From Chitinophagaceae bacterium (GTDB taxonomy: Bacteria; Bacteroidota; Bacteroidia; Chitinophagales; Chitinophagaceae): a stretch of DNA of 7,757 nt. The DNA is taken from NCBI GenBank assembly GCA_947378615.1, contig CANCKV010000134.1:1-7757 (forward strand), written 5' to 3'. Both the position numbers and the translations under genes were made by a program. Shown here piece after piece: positions 1 to 7,643 of this stretch. Position 1 is the stretch's first letter. Every line of letters begins with the position of its first letter. The notes below the pieces were generated by a model, which did no database searches, was not told where the DNA came from, and saw only the letters and a program-made list of their open reading frames with translations.

Positions 1-1597
1 CAGCATTGATTTTTTCAACTCTTTCACGAGCTTCCTTATCGGTTGCTTCATTTGCCTTTGCTTCTGCCTTCATTTTTTCAACTTCTTCCTTACTCAATCC
101 GCTACCTGCTTCAATACGAATCTTTTGTTCCTTTCCAGTTCCCTTATCCTTTGCACTTACATGAAGCATACCATTCGCATCGATATCAAAAGTAACTTCA
201 ATTTGAGGAACCCCTCTTGGCGCAGGTGGAATACCATCCAAGTTGAACATACCCAAACTCTTATTTTGAGAAGCCATTGGCCTTTCGCCTTGAAGAATAT
301 GGATTTGTACTCCAGGTTGATTGTCGCTAGCAGTAGAATATACTTCTGTTTTCTTTGTAGGAATAGTTGTATTGCTAGTAATCATAGTCGTCATGATACC
401 TCCCATTGTTTCGATACCCAAGCTAAGTGGCGTAACATCTAACAACAATACATCCTTAACTTCTCCTGTCAATACTCCTCCTTGAATAGCAGCACCTACA
501 GCAACCACCTCATCAGGATTAACTCCCTTGTTTGGTTTTTTACCGAAGAATTTTTCAACAATTTCTTGCACCTTAGGAATACGTGTACTACCACCAACCA
601 AGATAACTTCGTCAATTTGAGAAATGCTATAACCTGCATCTTTCAATGCAGCTTCACAAGGTTTCAAACAACGTGTAAATAAGGCATCAGCTAATGATTC
701 AAATTTGGCACGAGTCAATTTCTTTACCAAGTGTTTTGGAACTCCATCAACAGCAGTGATATAAGGAAGGTTAATTTCAGTTTCAGCAGAAGAACTCAAT
801 TCAACTTTAGCTTTCTCAGATGCTTCTTTCAAACGTTGCAAAGCCATTGGATCCTTACGTAAATCAATGTTTTCTTCTGCTTTGAAATCAGCTGCCAACC
901 AATCCATGATTACTTTATCAAAGTCATCACCACCTAAGTGCGTATCACCATTTGTAGATTTTACTTCAAATACACCGTCACCCAATTCAAGTACTGAAAT
1001 ATCGAAAGTACCACCACCAAGGTCAAATACAGCAATCTTTTGGTCAGCATGTTTCTTATCTAAACCATAAGCTAATGCAGCAGCAGTAGGCTCGTTTACA
1101 ATACGACGAACATTTAGACCAGCAATTTCACCAGCTTCTTTTGTTGCCTGACGTTGAGCATCATTAAAGTATGCAGGTACAGTGATTACTGCATCTGTTA
1201 CTTCTACACCCAAATAGTCTTCAGCTGTTTTCTTCATCTTCTGCAAAACCATTGCAGAAATTTCTTGTGGTGTATAAAGGCGACCATCAATATCAACACG
1301 AACTGTGTTGTTGTCACCCTTAACTACTTTATATCCCCAATGACTGATTTCTTCAGTTACTTCGTCAAAACGACGACCCATAAAACGCTTCACAGAAGCG
1401 ATTGTGTTTTGAGGGTTAGTGATAGCCTGACGCTTTGCAGCATCACCTACCTTACGTTCACCATTCTTTAAAAAGCCTACGATGGATGGGGTTGTTCTTC
1501 TCCCTTCTTCGTTAGCAATTACCACTGGTTCGTTACCCTCCATTACAGAAACACAACTGTTTGTTGTTCCTAAATCAATACCGATTATCTTGCCCAT
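1..1597 (-). CDS. dnaK: Chaperone DnaK (Hsp70), C-terminus cut off by the window edge
   Basis: ATP-driven cytosolic chaperone that binds exposed hydrophobic stretches of client proteins, working with DnaJ and GrpE. The frame is open from an ATG at 1595-1597 to the left edge, giving 532 residues; the family is usually about 630-640, so roughly the last 100 (lid and tail) are missing. Seen in the translation: phosphate-loop [10 protein letters not shown] at 5-14, catalytic Lys70 in ASVKRF, the [13 protein letters not shown] motif at 192-201, the LVGGSTRIP motif at 333-341, the interdomain linker VLLLDV at 383-388, and the substrate-binding domain with [13 protein letters not shown] ILQGERPMA at 434-442. 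The N-terminal ATPase domain carries the extra segment around residues 75-100 that is typical of Gram-negative rather than Gram-positive Hsp70s. No Shine-Dalgarno sequence precedes the ATG; the leader is A-rich. No frameshift or missing key residue is seen. dnaJ and grpE are not in the window. Confidence 0.98.
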   Translation of the reverse strand, partial: MGKIIGIDLGTTNSCVSVMEGNEPVVIANEEGRRTTPSIVGFLKNGERKVGDAAKRQAITNPQNTIASVKRFMGRRFDEVTEEISHWGYKVVKGDNNTVRVDIDGRLYTPQEISAMVLQKMKKTAEDYLGVEVTDAVITVPAYFNDAQRQATKEAGEIAGLNVRRIVNEPTAAALAYGLDKKHADQKIAVFDLGGGTFDISVLELGDGVFEVKSTNGDTHLGGDDFDKVIMDWLAADFKAEENIDLRKDPMALQRLKEASEKAKVELSSSAETEINLPYITAVDGVPKHLVKKLTRAKFESLADALFTRCLKPCEAALKDAGYSISQIDEVILVGGSTRIPKVQEIVEKFFGKKPNKGVNPDEVVAVGAAIQGGVLTGEVKDVLLLDVTPLSLGIETMGGIMTTMITSNTTIPTKKTEVYSTASDNQPGVQIHILQGERPMASQNKSLGMFNLDGIPPAPRGVPQIEVTFDIDANGMLHVSAKDKGTGKEQKIRIEAGSGLSKEEVEKMKAEAKANEATDKEARERVEKINA

Positions 1598-1641
1598 AAT
1601 ATTTATTTTCTTATTTCTTGGTTTCAAATAGTCAATCATTA

Positions 1642-1672
1642 TGCCATCGGAATTTGAGGTGTAAAAATGGCA
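1642..1672. promoter_or_regulatory. Inverted repeat TGCCAT-N19-ATGGCA upstream of dnaK
   Basis: A perfect 6-base inverted repeat, TGCCAT at 1642-1647 and ATGGCA at 1667-1672, with 19 bases between. It sits 45-75 bp upstream of the dnaK start, where a promoter or operator would be expected. It may be a binding site for a heat-shock regulator, or simply chance. It does not match the CIRCE operator of HrcA (TTAGCACTC-N9-GAGTGCTAA). The repeat itself is certain; the function is inference. Confidence 0.4.
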
Positions 1673-1710
1673 GATTATCCTAATAAACCTGCTAATATGT
1701 ACGAAATTTA

Positions 1711-1723
1711 ATGGCAATATGCC
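1711..1723. repeat. Short palindrome GGCA-ATA-TGCC with another ATGGCA hexamer
   Basis: ATGGCA at 1711-1716 overlaps a small palindrome, GGCA (1713-1716) and TGCC (1720-1723) around ATA. It lies about 115-125 bp upstream of the dnaK start. The same hexamer in the same orientation recurs at 1667-1672, 44 bp closer to the gene, which is near four helical turns. It may be part of one regulatory array with the inverted repeat at 1642-1672; this is inference. Confidence 0.35.
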
Positions 1724-1923
1724 TTTATTACATATAGAAGTTCGAATTATAGAATATTTTTTCCCGAAGTATTGATAGTTACAGAAAGTCTTAAGATAGG
1801 GATATGTGATATCAATGAACAAAACCCATTGTAAATCAATCAAATTAACCTGTATGTTGAAAATGGGATTAACTAATTACTTATGTTTACATTTCTTTTA
1901 GGAATTATCGTAAGCAACCATTT

Positions 1924-1942
1924 AATTCAATTCAATTCAATT
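1924..1942. repeat. AATTC pentamer tandem repeat, 3.8 copies
   Basis: Three perfect AATTC units at 1924-1938 followed by a partial AATT at 1939-1942. It lies in the bioF-dnaK spacer, about 330 bp upstream of dnaK, outside any coding frame. Short tandem repeats like this can change copy number by slippage. No role is visible. Confidence 0.75.
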
Positions 1943-2084
1943 TTCATCCAATCTTGTAATGTTAGAAATGGCTGCACCCTCATTTTCGGTCAATATGCTT
2001 TACCAAACACCCTTGAATGATTTACTAGAACATGTTTTGGGTTTTCATTTCAAATCTTTATTTAGTAACAACGTTGCTGTTAGT

Positions 2085-2099
2085 ATGACATCTTGAAAG
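2085..2099. repeat. 15-base direct repeat, copy 1 (beyond the bioF stop)
   Basis: ATGACATCTTGAAAG, ending 9 bases short of the bioF stop codon. It matches the sequence at 3332-3346 at 14 of 15 positions and in the same orientation, so the two copies bracket bioF. No transposase or integrase is nearby. Confidence 0.5.
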
Positions 2100-2108
2100 G
2101 AAGTAATT

Positions 2109-3263
2109 CTAAAATTTGTTAGACAATAACCCAACTAACAATTCCACCTCTTCCTTTGTATTAAAGCTATGTAATACAATTCGTAGTCGTTCTTTTCCCT
2201 TCGGAACGGTAGGATATAGAATTGGGCGAACATCCAAATTATTTTCTTGTAATAAAGATGCCACTTTTTTAACCTCTGTATTTCCTTCTACAATGACTAC
2301 TTGAATTGGAGTTGTTGAAATTAGTTTGGGATATGAAATATCTGCAGACTGAAAATAACTAATCAGGGAATATAGATGTTCTCTTTCTGCCTTCATTAAT
2401 GGGAAAGTAGAATAACTCCTTGCAATTGTGGCAATAGCATGTGGGGGTAATGCTGTAGAATAAATAAAGCTCCTCGCAAAATTTATTAAATAATCTCGCA
2501 AACCTTGTGAACCTAATACTATTGCACCATGACAACCACAAGCCTTTCCAAAAGTATGCACTCGTGCAAATACTTCTTTATGAAGGTTCAAGTATTGAGA
2601 TAAGCCTTCCCCTTTTTCTCCAACTACGCCTGTAGCGTGTGCTTCATCAAGGATTAAATGTGCGCTGTATTTTTTGCACAAATTTATTACCTCTAACAAC
2701 GGGCAACAGTCACCATCCATACTAAACACCGTCTCGGTAACAACGAAAATAGTTCCTATACTATGTTTTAGACGTCTTTCTAAGTCGTTTAAATCATTAT
2801 GTAAAAATGCAAAGGATTGCGCAGGCGATAATCGGATACCATCTCGAATAGAGGCATGACTAAGAAAATCATAGAGGATAGTATCCCCCTTTTGAGGAAC
2901 GCACCCAAGTAGTCCAATGTTTGCATCATAACCTGAATTAAAGATTAGCCCCGTTTCTGCGTCATGAAAAGAAGCGATTTGTTGTTCCGTTTCTTCAATT
3001 AATGAGTAATTACCCGCTAATAATCTTGAGCCTGCAGAACCTGTTGCTAAAAAAATATCATGATTAATATAGCTTTCATTGTCATCTTTTTGATTGATTT
3101 CTATACCTATCCCTATCCCCTTGTATCTATTACCTATTGTTGCTAATCCGAGATAATCATTACTGCAAAAGTCAATTTTAGCATCAGGAAGTCTTAATAT
3201 TCTAAATGCATTTTGTTGTTTACGCTCAATTAATTTATTCTGCAAAAAATCATCATTGTACAT
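2109..3263 (-). CDS. bioF: 8-amino-7-oxononanoate synthase (BioF-type alpha-oxoamine synthase)
   Basis: PLP-dependent cytosolic enzyme that condenses L-alanine with pimeloyl-ACP (or pimeloyl-CoA) to 8-amino-7-oxononanoate, releasing CO2: the first step in building the biotin rings. The 384-residue protein has the usual length of the family. Motifs: CSNDYLGLA (33-41), TGSAGSRLLAGN (74-85), SGYDAN (110-115), LSHASIRDG with cofactor-stacking His136, VTETVFSMDGD (175-185), LDEAHATG with PLP-contacting Asp206 and His209, and HTFGKACGCHGA (236-247) with the Schiff-base Lys240. FIYSTALPP (267-275) and RIVLHSFNT near the C-terminus also fit. The relatives glycine C-acetyltransferase (Kbl) and serine palmitoyltransferase share this fold; the region around Lys240 looks most like BioF, but acyl specificity cannot be proved from sequence. 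Residues 42-72 form a longer loop than in E. coli BioF and include GIGIGIE. The ATG at 3261-3263 has no Shine-Dalgarno. No other bio gene is visible. Confidence 0.9.
   Translation of the reverse strand: MYNDDFLQNKLIERKQQNAFRILRLPDAKIDFCSNDYLGLATIGNRYKGIGIGIEINQKDDNESYINHDIFLATGSAGSRLLAGNYSLIEETEQQIASFHDAETGLIFNSGYDANIGLLGCVPQKGDTILYDFLSHASIRDGIRLSPAQSFAFLHNDLNDLERRLKHSIGTIFVVTETVFSMDGDCCPLLEVINLCKKYSAHLILDEAHATGVVGEKGEGLSQYLNLHKEVFARVHTFGKACGCHGAIVLGSQGLRDYLINFARSFIYSTALPPHAIATIARSYSTFPLMKAEREHLYSLISYFQSADISYPKLISTTPIQVVIVEGNTEVKKVASLLQENNLDVRPILYPTVPKGKERLRIVLHSFNTKEEVELLVGLLSNKF
3102..3119 (-). repeat. Hexamer tandem repeat inside bioF, encoding Gly-Ile x3
   Basis: On the coding strand the bases read GGGATA, GGGATA, GGTATA: three tandem hexamers, the last differing by one base. 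They encode GIGIGI at residues 49-54 of BioF, within a loop between two conserved motifs. Being in multiples of three, gain or loss of a unit would keep the frame. Confidence 0.8.
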
Positions 3264-3671
3264 GCGTTCAAAACTAAAGGAAAGCTTTTATTAAATTGAA
3301 AATTGATTTATTGTATTTCTATACCAAAAAAATGACATTTTGAAAGACAATTTCTTTTTGCAATTACAAAACAGTGAAATTAGTAAATCAAATTCCAATT
3401 GTCACACCATTTTCTTGTCATTGATAATCGTATAAGCCCCAAATATGTGACGTAAACATTGCCTTACTATTACTAACTAAATGAGAATAAGTACCGCATT
3501 GTTTTTTTAAGTGGTGGCATTAATTAAAATTCATAGGAAAGGAAATCGTTTATCCACCCTTGTTAGTTACTATTTTTTTGAATGCCATTCTTCTCACCTA
3601 GTTTCGCTAGTTATCAAAATCCCCATTTGGGTTATTTTGTTTATTTATCGTACCCATGCTATTATTATATT
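3264..3671. promoter_or_regulatory. Divergent spacer between bioF and the SNF2 gene
   Basis: This 408-bp AT-rich stretch separates two genes pointing away from each other, so it must carry the upstream signals of both. I see no gene or RNA in it. Bacteroidota promoters have a -7 box TAnnTTTG and a -33 box TTTG. The best partial match for the plus-strand gene is TTG at 3503-3505, then 19 bases, then TAATTAAA from 3525; the -7 box is poor, and I would not rely on it. A plus-strand ATG at 3582 opens the same frame as the SNF2 gene, so 3582-3671 could be coding, but this is less likely. Confidence 0.4.
3332..3346. repeat. 15-base direct repeat, copy 2 (upstream of bioF)
   Basis: ATGACATTTTGAAAG, 68 bases before the bioF start codon. 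It is 14/15 identical to, and in the same orientation as, 2085-2099 on the far side of the gene. Its position would also suit a regulatory site for bioF. Confidence 0.5.
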
Positions 3672-6600
3672 ATGATTGAATTGAATGCAAATCAAAAAGA
3701 CTTATTATTAAAATTTATTGGATTGGAGATTTCTAAGGCGGTTGTTGCAAGGGGCAAAGGAATAACGCAAAAGGTAGAATCAATAAAAAATGGTACTAAT
3801 AATACAATTTCTGCAATCGTACAAGGGTCAACTCGTGAGAAATATCATGTAGAAATTGATATTGATGAGGCAGCAGAATCAGTGAATGGTAGCTGTACTT
3901 GTTTTTATTATCTAGATTCCTTCGAAAATTGTAAACATATAGCTGCTGTAGCATTAAATTGTATTTCGGGAGAAGAAGCATTACAAAATAAGTTTACACA
4001 AAAACAAGAAATTATAAATAAATTATTAGGGGAAAAGAAGATTCAACCTGCTTCTAAATTATTGCCAGAAAATGAAGTGAAATCAATGATTGGGATGGAA
4101 TTTTCAATGGTTTCACTTCCAGATTATTGGACAATTGCTGCCTCATTTAATATTAATCAAAAGACTAGATCTCTTTATACTTCTAAGAAGGAATATTCCG
4201 TGTTGACTTCCGATGAGGGTAAGCGGTTTGATATGTTTCATAGTAAGAGCAAACAGCATTCATTTATTCAAAAAACAGTTAAGAAAAATAAGTTTATAGT
4301 TGGATGCAATTGCAATATGTTTCATGCTATTGAGCCTTGTCATCATATTTGGGGGATGCTTTTAATTCTGAGGGATAAATATGATAAATTCTATTTTCAT
4401 CAATTTGAAGATACTACCGAAGAGAAAAATGAATTATTAAAACCTTTTGGTATTTCTACCGAAGATGAACTTGCCAAAGAATTTAAGTTTGGAATAAATT
4501 ACTCAGGAGAGATTGTTCTTGTGGAAAAGCCAAAAGGATTGTTGCCTTTATTCTCGGATTCAAGCGGAGCTTGGAAGAGTATTACAAAATTACTTCCTCT
4601 AAAGAAAATAAAAACCACTATTGCGAGTCCTGTTCTAAACATCATTACAACGACTCCCAAAAAAGTAGAGGAGCCATTTGATACGGCCATTCTTTTTAAT
4701 CTTAACTCGAATGCATTTCAAGGTTTCCGTATTGATAGTTTCAAAATAACTCAAAAGGGGGCGAAAGTCACTTATACAAATAATAAACTAAAAACTAAAG
4801 AAGATTTAGCGGTTTTTGATAATGCTCCTGTAGGAATGCAAAATGCTTTGTTTCATTTAATTGATGATAGCTTAGTTAGACTTTTAAGGGCAGAAACAAG
4901 CGCATATAATATTTCTGATAATCAACCTTTTAGAAATCTAACGGATCAACAAAATCAAATCATTAACAGAGAATATAAGAATGCGTTAAAGCAGTTGGCA
5001 TCCTATTTAAGTCAATGGAAACATATTTACTATTTACCCGATCAAGAGAAATTTTCAAAATCTAGTGTTGTGTCCTGTCGATTTGTAGAACACCCGTTGA
5101 GTTACAAAGTTTTACTTGAACAAAACGAAAAAACAGTTGGACTTCGGGTGTATTTAACTGACAAGGAAACAGGAGAAGAGATAACAGATTATACAAGCCA
5201 TAAGTTTTTGATTCTTCATAAGAATACTTTCTACTTTTTTCCAGAAGGAATTGAACATATCAAGAAATATATGCCCGATGGAAAATTGATTGTTCCTATA
5301 GCTGCAAAGTCTCATTTTATTAATCAAATAGTATTGCCACTCTCCACTCAATTTGATATTGACTTTGGTGATGTAATTAGGACAGAACAGGTGATTGCAG
5401 AGCCAGAACCAAGGGTTTATTTGAGTGAGATGAATGAAAAATTCCTAATGATTTCACCAAAATGGTTGTATGGAGAATATGAAATGGATAACGATCAAGA
5501 TGAAGTGACCACCATGGAAACGCTCGATGGAATCATGAATATAGAAAGAAAGCTTACAGAAGAAATGAAGTTGGTCGAGAGCCTACGAAATCTTCATCCT
5601 AGTTTTCAAAGTCAGAATAATGGATATTTCTATTTGCACTTTGATGAAGTGATGAAGAAAAATTGGTTTCTGACGATGTATCAGGAACTACAAGAAATGG
5701 ACATTCCAATATTTGGAATGAATACCCTCAAGCGGTTTAAATACAATACGAATACCGCTAAGATGGATTTCAAAACAGGAAGTGGTACGGATTGGTTCGA
5801 CATTCGGATTCAGGTAAGTTATGGCGATCAGATAGTTCCTTTGGCAACATTGAGAAAAGCAATCATCAATAAACAACAGTTTGTATTATTGAGTGATGGC
5901 ACACTTGGAATGCTGCCCGACGAATGGATTAAGAAGTTTGCCTCCCTAATGCGAATGGGAACGATTAAGGATGATGGCATGCAGGTGAGTAAACTGCATT
6001 GGACTGTCATTGATCAATTGAATGAGCAAGTGGATGAGGAAGCAATATTGAAGGAGATTGCGGAGAAAAAGAAGCGACTCAAGGAGATAGATAATGTCAA
6101 GAAAATCAAGCTGCCAACCAATATAAAGGCAACTTTGAGAGACTATCAGAAATCAGGATTTCAATGGATGAATCTATTGGATGATATGGGATGGGGCGGT
6201 TGTCTTGCTGATGATATGGGATTGGGAAAAACCTTACAAACACTTGCTTTTCTGAGTGCCATGCAAACGAAACATAAAGGAGAAACGCACTTGATTGTCT
6301 GCCCAACTTCTTTGATTTATAACTGGCAAACAGAGATAGATAAGTTTACACCACATCTTAGCTACTTTATTCATTATGGATCGGATAGAGTGTTAGAGGA
6401 ACACGACATACTGAATGCAGACATTGTGATTACAAGTTATGGTATTCTTCGTAGTGATATTGAACAGTTGATTCAGTATCGCTTTGGCTATATTATCTTA
6501 GATGAAAGTCAGGCGATAAAGAATCATTTGTCCCAAACGGCTAAGGCAGCACAAGTGATTAATAGCCGAAACAGATTGATTTTGAGTGGGACACCTGTTC

Positions 6601-7523
6601 AGAATAACACATTTGATTTATATTCTCAGTTCAACTTCATTAATCCAGGTCTATTAGGTAATATGGAATTCTTCAAGACCGAGTTTGCGAATAAGATTGA
6701 CAAGGATAATGACAAGGACAAAACGAATGAATTGCGAAAACTCATCTATCCTTTTATGCTACGTCGTACCAAGGAACAGGTGGCAAAAGACCTTCCTGAT
6801 AAGACAGAGACAATATTGTGGTGCGAAATGGAAAGCAAGCAACGGACTATCTACAATAGTTTCAAAGATGAGTATAGAAAGAATATTTTGAAGAAAATAG
6901 AAGAGGAAGGATTTGCAAAAGCGGGTATTTATATCCTGAGTGGATTGACAAAACTTCGCCAGATTTGTGATAGCCCTGCCATATTGAATGAAGAGGAAGC
7001 TTATCCAAATGTTAGTATTAAGATTGATGAATTGATGCGAGAGATCGAAGAGAATTCAAGTAATCATAAGGCACTTGTATTCAGTCAGTTTACTACAATG
7101 TTACAATTGATAGGGAAGGAGTTAGATAAGCGAAAGGTCGCCTATTATTATTTGGATGGAAGCACAAAGGCTACGGATAGACAAAAGGCAGTGGCAGAAT
7201 TTCAGGAAAATGAAAACGTAAAGATATTCTTGATTAGCTTGAAGGCAGGAGGAGTTGGACTGAATCTGACTGCAGCAGACTATGTTTATATGGTAGATCC
7301 GTGGTGGAATCCTGCCACCGAACAACAGGCGATTGACCGTACACACCGCATCGGTCAAAAGAAGAGTGTATTTGCCTATAAATTGATTTGTAAAGATTCT
7401 ATAGAGGAAAAAATATTACAGTTGCAGCAAAAAAAGAAATCATTGAGTGCAGATTTGATTAGTGACGAAAACGGCTTTGTAAAGAAACTTACCAAAGAAG
7501 ATGTGACGTATCTGTTTAGCTAA
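3672..7523 (+). CDS. SNF2-family DNA-dependent ATPase with two SWIM-type zinc-finger motifs
   Basis: A 1283-residue Swi2/Snf2-type motor; such proteins use ATP to move along duplex DNA or remodel protein-DNA complexes. Residue numbers count from the ATG at 3672. SWIM motif 1 is C75-x-C77-x9-C87-x-H89; a second, C212-x-C214-x8-C223-x-H225, follows. Residues about 330-800 are a less conserved region in the place of the bacterial SNF2-associated domain. The motor starts near 830: motif I DMGLGKT (848-854, Lys853), Ia IVCPTSLIYNW, motif II DESQ (944-947), motif III SGTP (972-975), LRRTKEQV, VFSQF (1136-1140), and motif VI QAIDRTHRIGQ (1219-1229) with arginine fingers Arg1223 and Arg1226. All catalytic motifs are intact. 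The frame stays open upstream to an ATG at 3582, adding 30 Phe/Tyr/Ser-rich residues unlike a domain start; neither ATG has a Shine-Dalgarno, so 3672 is preferred. Base composition is AT-richer in the first half. The cellular role is unknown; no defence partner genes are visible. The nearest described relatives are HepA/RapA-like proteins, but orthology is not claimed. Confidence 0.95.
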   Translation: MIELNANQKDLLLKFIGLEISKAVVARGKGITQKVESIKNGTNNTISAIVQGSTREKYHVEIDIDEAAESVNGSCTCFYYLDSFENCKHIAAVALNCISGEEALQNKFTQKQEIINKLLGEKKIQPASKLLPENEVKSMIGMEFSMVSLPDYWTIAASFNINQKTRSLYTSKKEYSVLTSDEGKRFDMFHSKSKQHSFIQKTVKKNKFIVGCNCNMFHAIEPCHHIWGMLLILRDKYDKFYFHQFEDTTEEKNELLKPFGISTEDELAKEFKFGINYSGEIVLVEKPKGLLPLFSDSSGAWKSITKLLPLKKIKTTIASPVLNIITTTPKKVEEPFDTAILFNLNSNAFQGFRIDSFKITQKGAKVTYTNNKLKTKEDLAVFDNAPVGMQNALFHLIDDSLVRLLRAETSAYNISDNQPFRNLTDQQNQIINREYKNALKQLASYLSQWKHIYYLPDQEKFSKSSVVSCRFVEHPLSYKVLLEQNEKTVGLRVYLTDKETGEEITDYTSHKFLILHKNTFYFFPEGIEHIKKYMPDGKLIVPIAAKSHFINQIVLPLSTQFDIDFGDVIRTEQVIAEPEPRVYLSEMNEKFLMISPKWLYGEYEMDNDQDEVTTMETLDGIMNIERKLTEEMKLVESLRNLHPSFQSQNNGYFYLHFDEVMKKNWFLTMYQELQEMDIPIFGMNTLKRFKYNTNTAKMDFKTGSGTDWFDIRIQVSYGDQIVPLATLRKAIINKQQFVLLSDGTLGMLPDEWIKKFASLMRMGTIKDDGMQVSKLHWTVIDQLNEQVDEEAILKEIAEKKKRLKEIDNVKKIKLPTNIKATLRDYQKSGFQWMNLLDDMGWGGCLADDMGLGKTLQTLAFLSAMQTKHKGETHLIVCPTSLIYNWQTEIDKFTPHLSYFIHYGSDRVLEEHDILNADIVITSYGILRSDIEQLIQYRFGYIILDESQAIKNHLSQTAKAAQVINSRNRLILSGTPVQNNTFDLYSQFNFINPGLLGNMEFFKTEFANKIDKDNDKDKTNELRKLIYPFMLRRTKEQVAKDLPDKTETILWCEMESKQRTIYNSFKDEYRKNILKKIEEEGFAKAGIYILSGLTKLRQICDSPAILNEEEAYPNVSIKIDELMREIEENSSNHKALVFSQFTTMLQLIGKELDKRKVAYYYLDGSTKATDRQKAVAEFQENENVKIFLISLKAGGVGLNLTAADYVYMVDPWWNPATEQQAIDRTHRIGQKKSVFAYKLICKDSIEEKILQLQQKKKSLSADLISDENGFVKKLTKEDVTYLFS

Positions 7524-7643
7524 GTCTTTTGTAGTGTTGAAATATGAATTAAGAGAGAGGAGTTTTGAAGAATGGATCTAAACACATGTAGCGTGTAAAA
7601 TGTAAACAGAACTCATCATTCATCACTCTTAGTTCATCACTTT
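7524..7643. other. Convergent spacer after the SNF2 gene
   Basis: A 120-bp gap between the stops of two genes facing each other. A weak hairpin, ACAC (7582-7585) with GTGT (7593-7596), is the only terminator-like element; its stem is 4 bp and no T-run follows on either strand, so I do not call it a terminator. The right part contains the TTCATCACT repeats. Confidence 0.5.
7619..7641. repeat. Pair of TTCATCACT direct repeats in a TCATCA-rich patch
   Basis: TTCATCACT occurs at 7619-7627 and 7633-7641, just after another TCATCATT, so 7612-7641 is a small patch of TCATCA-like units (TGATGA on the other strand). It ends immediately before the stop codon of the minus-strand gene. It may be a decayed simple repeat; function unknown. 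Confidence 0.6.

Larger units (their letters stand above)
1598..2108. other. Long AT-rich spacer between bioF and dnaK
   Basis: This 511-bp stretch lies downstream of bioF and upstream of dnaK, both on the minus strand. I see no convincing gene, tRNA or structured RNA in it. Its dnaK-proximal part (about 1598-1750) must hold the dnaK leader and probably its promoter, and contains TGCCAT/ATGGCA hexamers (separate entries). The middle has a pentamer repeat at 1924-1942. Near bioF there is a small hairpin, TAACA (2066-2070) pairing with TGTTA (2078-2082), but no T-run follows on the bioF strand, so it is a poor terminator candidate. The length and the likely promoter argue against bioF and dnaK being one operon. 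Confidence 0.7.

Noticed and set aside
125..1471. Plus-strand open frames of 66-105 codons opposite dnaK
   Set aside because: They lie antisense to an intact, strongly conserved dnaK frame and their translations show no domain-like sequence.
1631..1648. Possible sigma-54 promoter TGGCAT-N5-TTGAC before dnaK (minus strand)
   Set aside because: The invariant GC of the -12 element reads GA here, and dnaK is not a usual sigma-54 target.
1825..1867. Inverted repeat CCCATT / AATGGG in the bioF-dnaK spacer
   Set aside because: Only 6 bp with a 31-base loop and no T-run; expected by chance in this length.
6699..6718. GACAAGGA direct repeat within the SNF2 gene
   Set aside because: It encodes a charged DKDNDKDK stretch in a surface linker between the two motor lobes; a normal low-complexity linker.
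3672..7523. SNF2 gene as part of an anti-phage system such as DISARM
   Set aside because: No methyltransferase, DrmA/B-like, nuclease or other defence gene is beside it; the neighbours are bioF and an apparent outer-membrane protein gene.
7582..7596. Hairpin ACAC/GTGT as a terminator of the SNF2 gene
   Set aside because: A 4-bp stem with no T-run on either strand is too weak.
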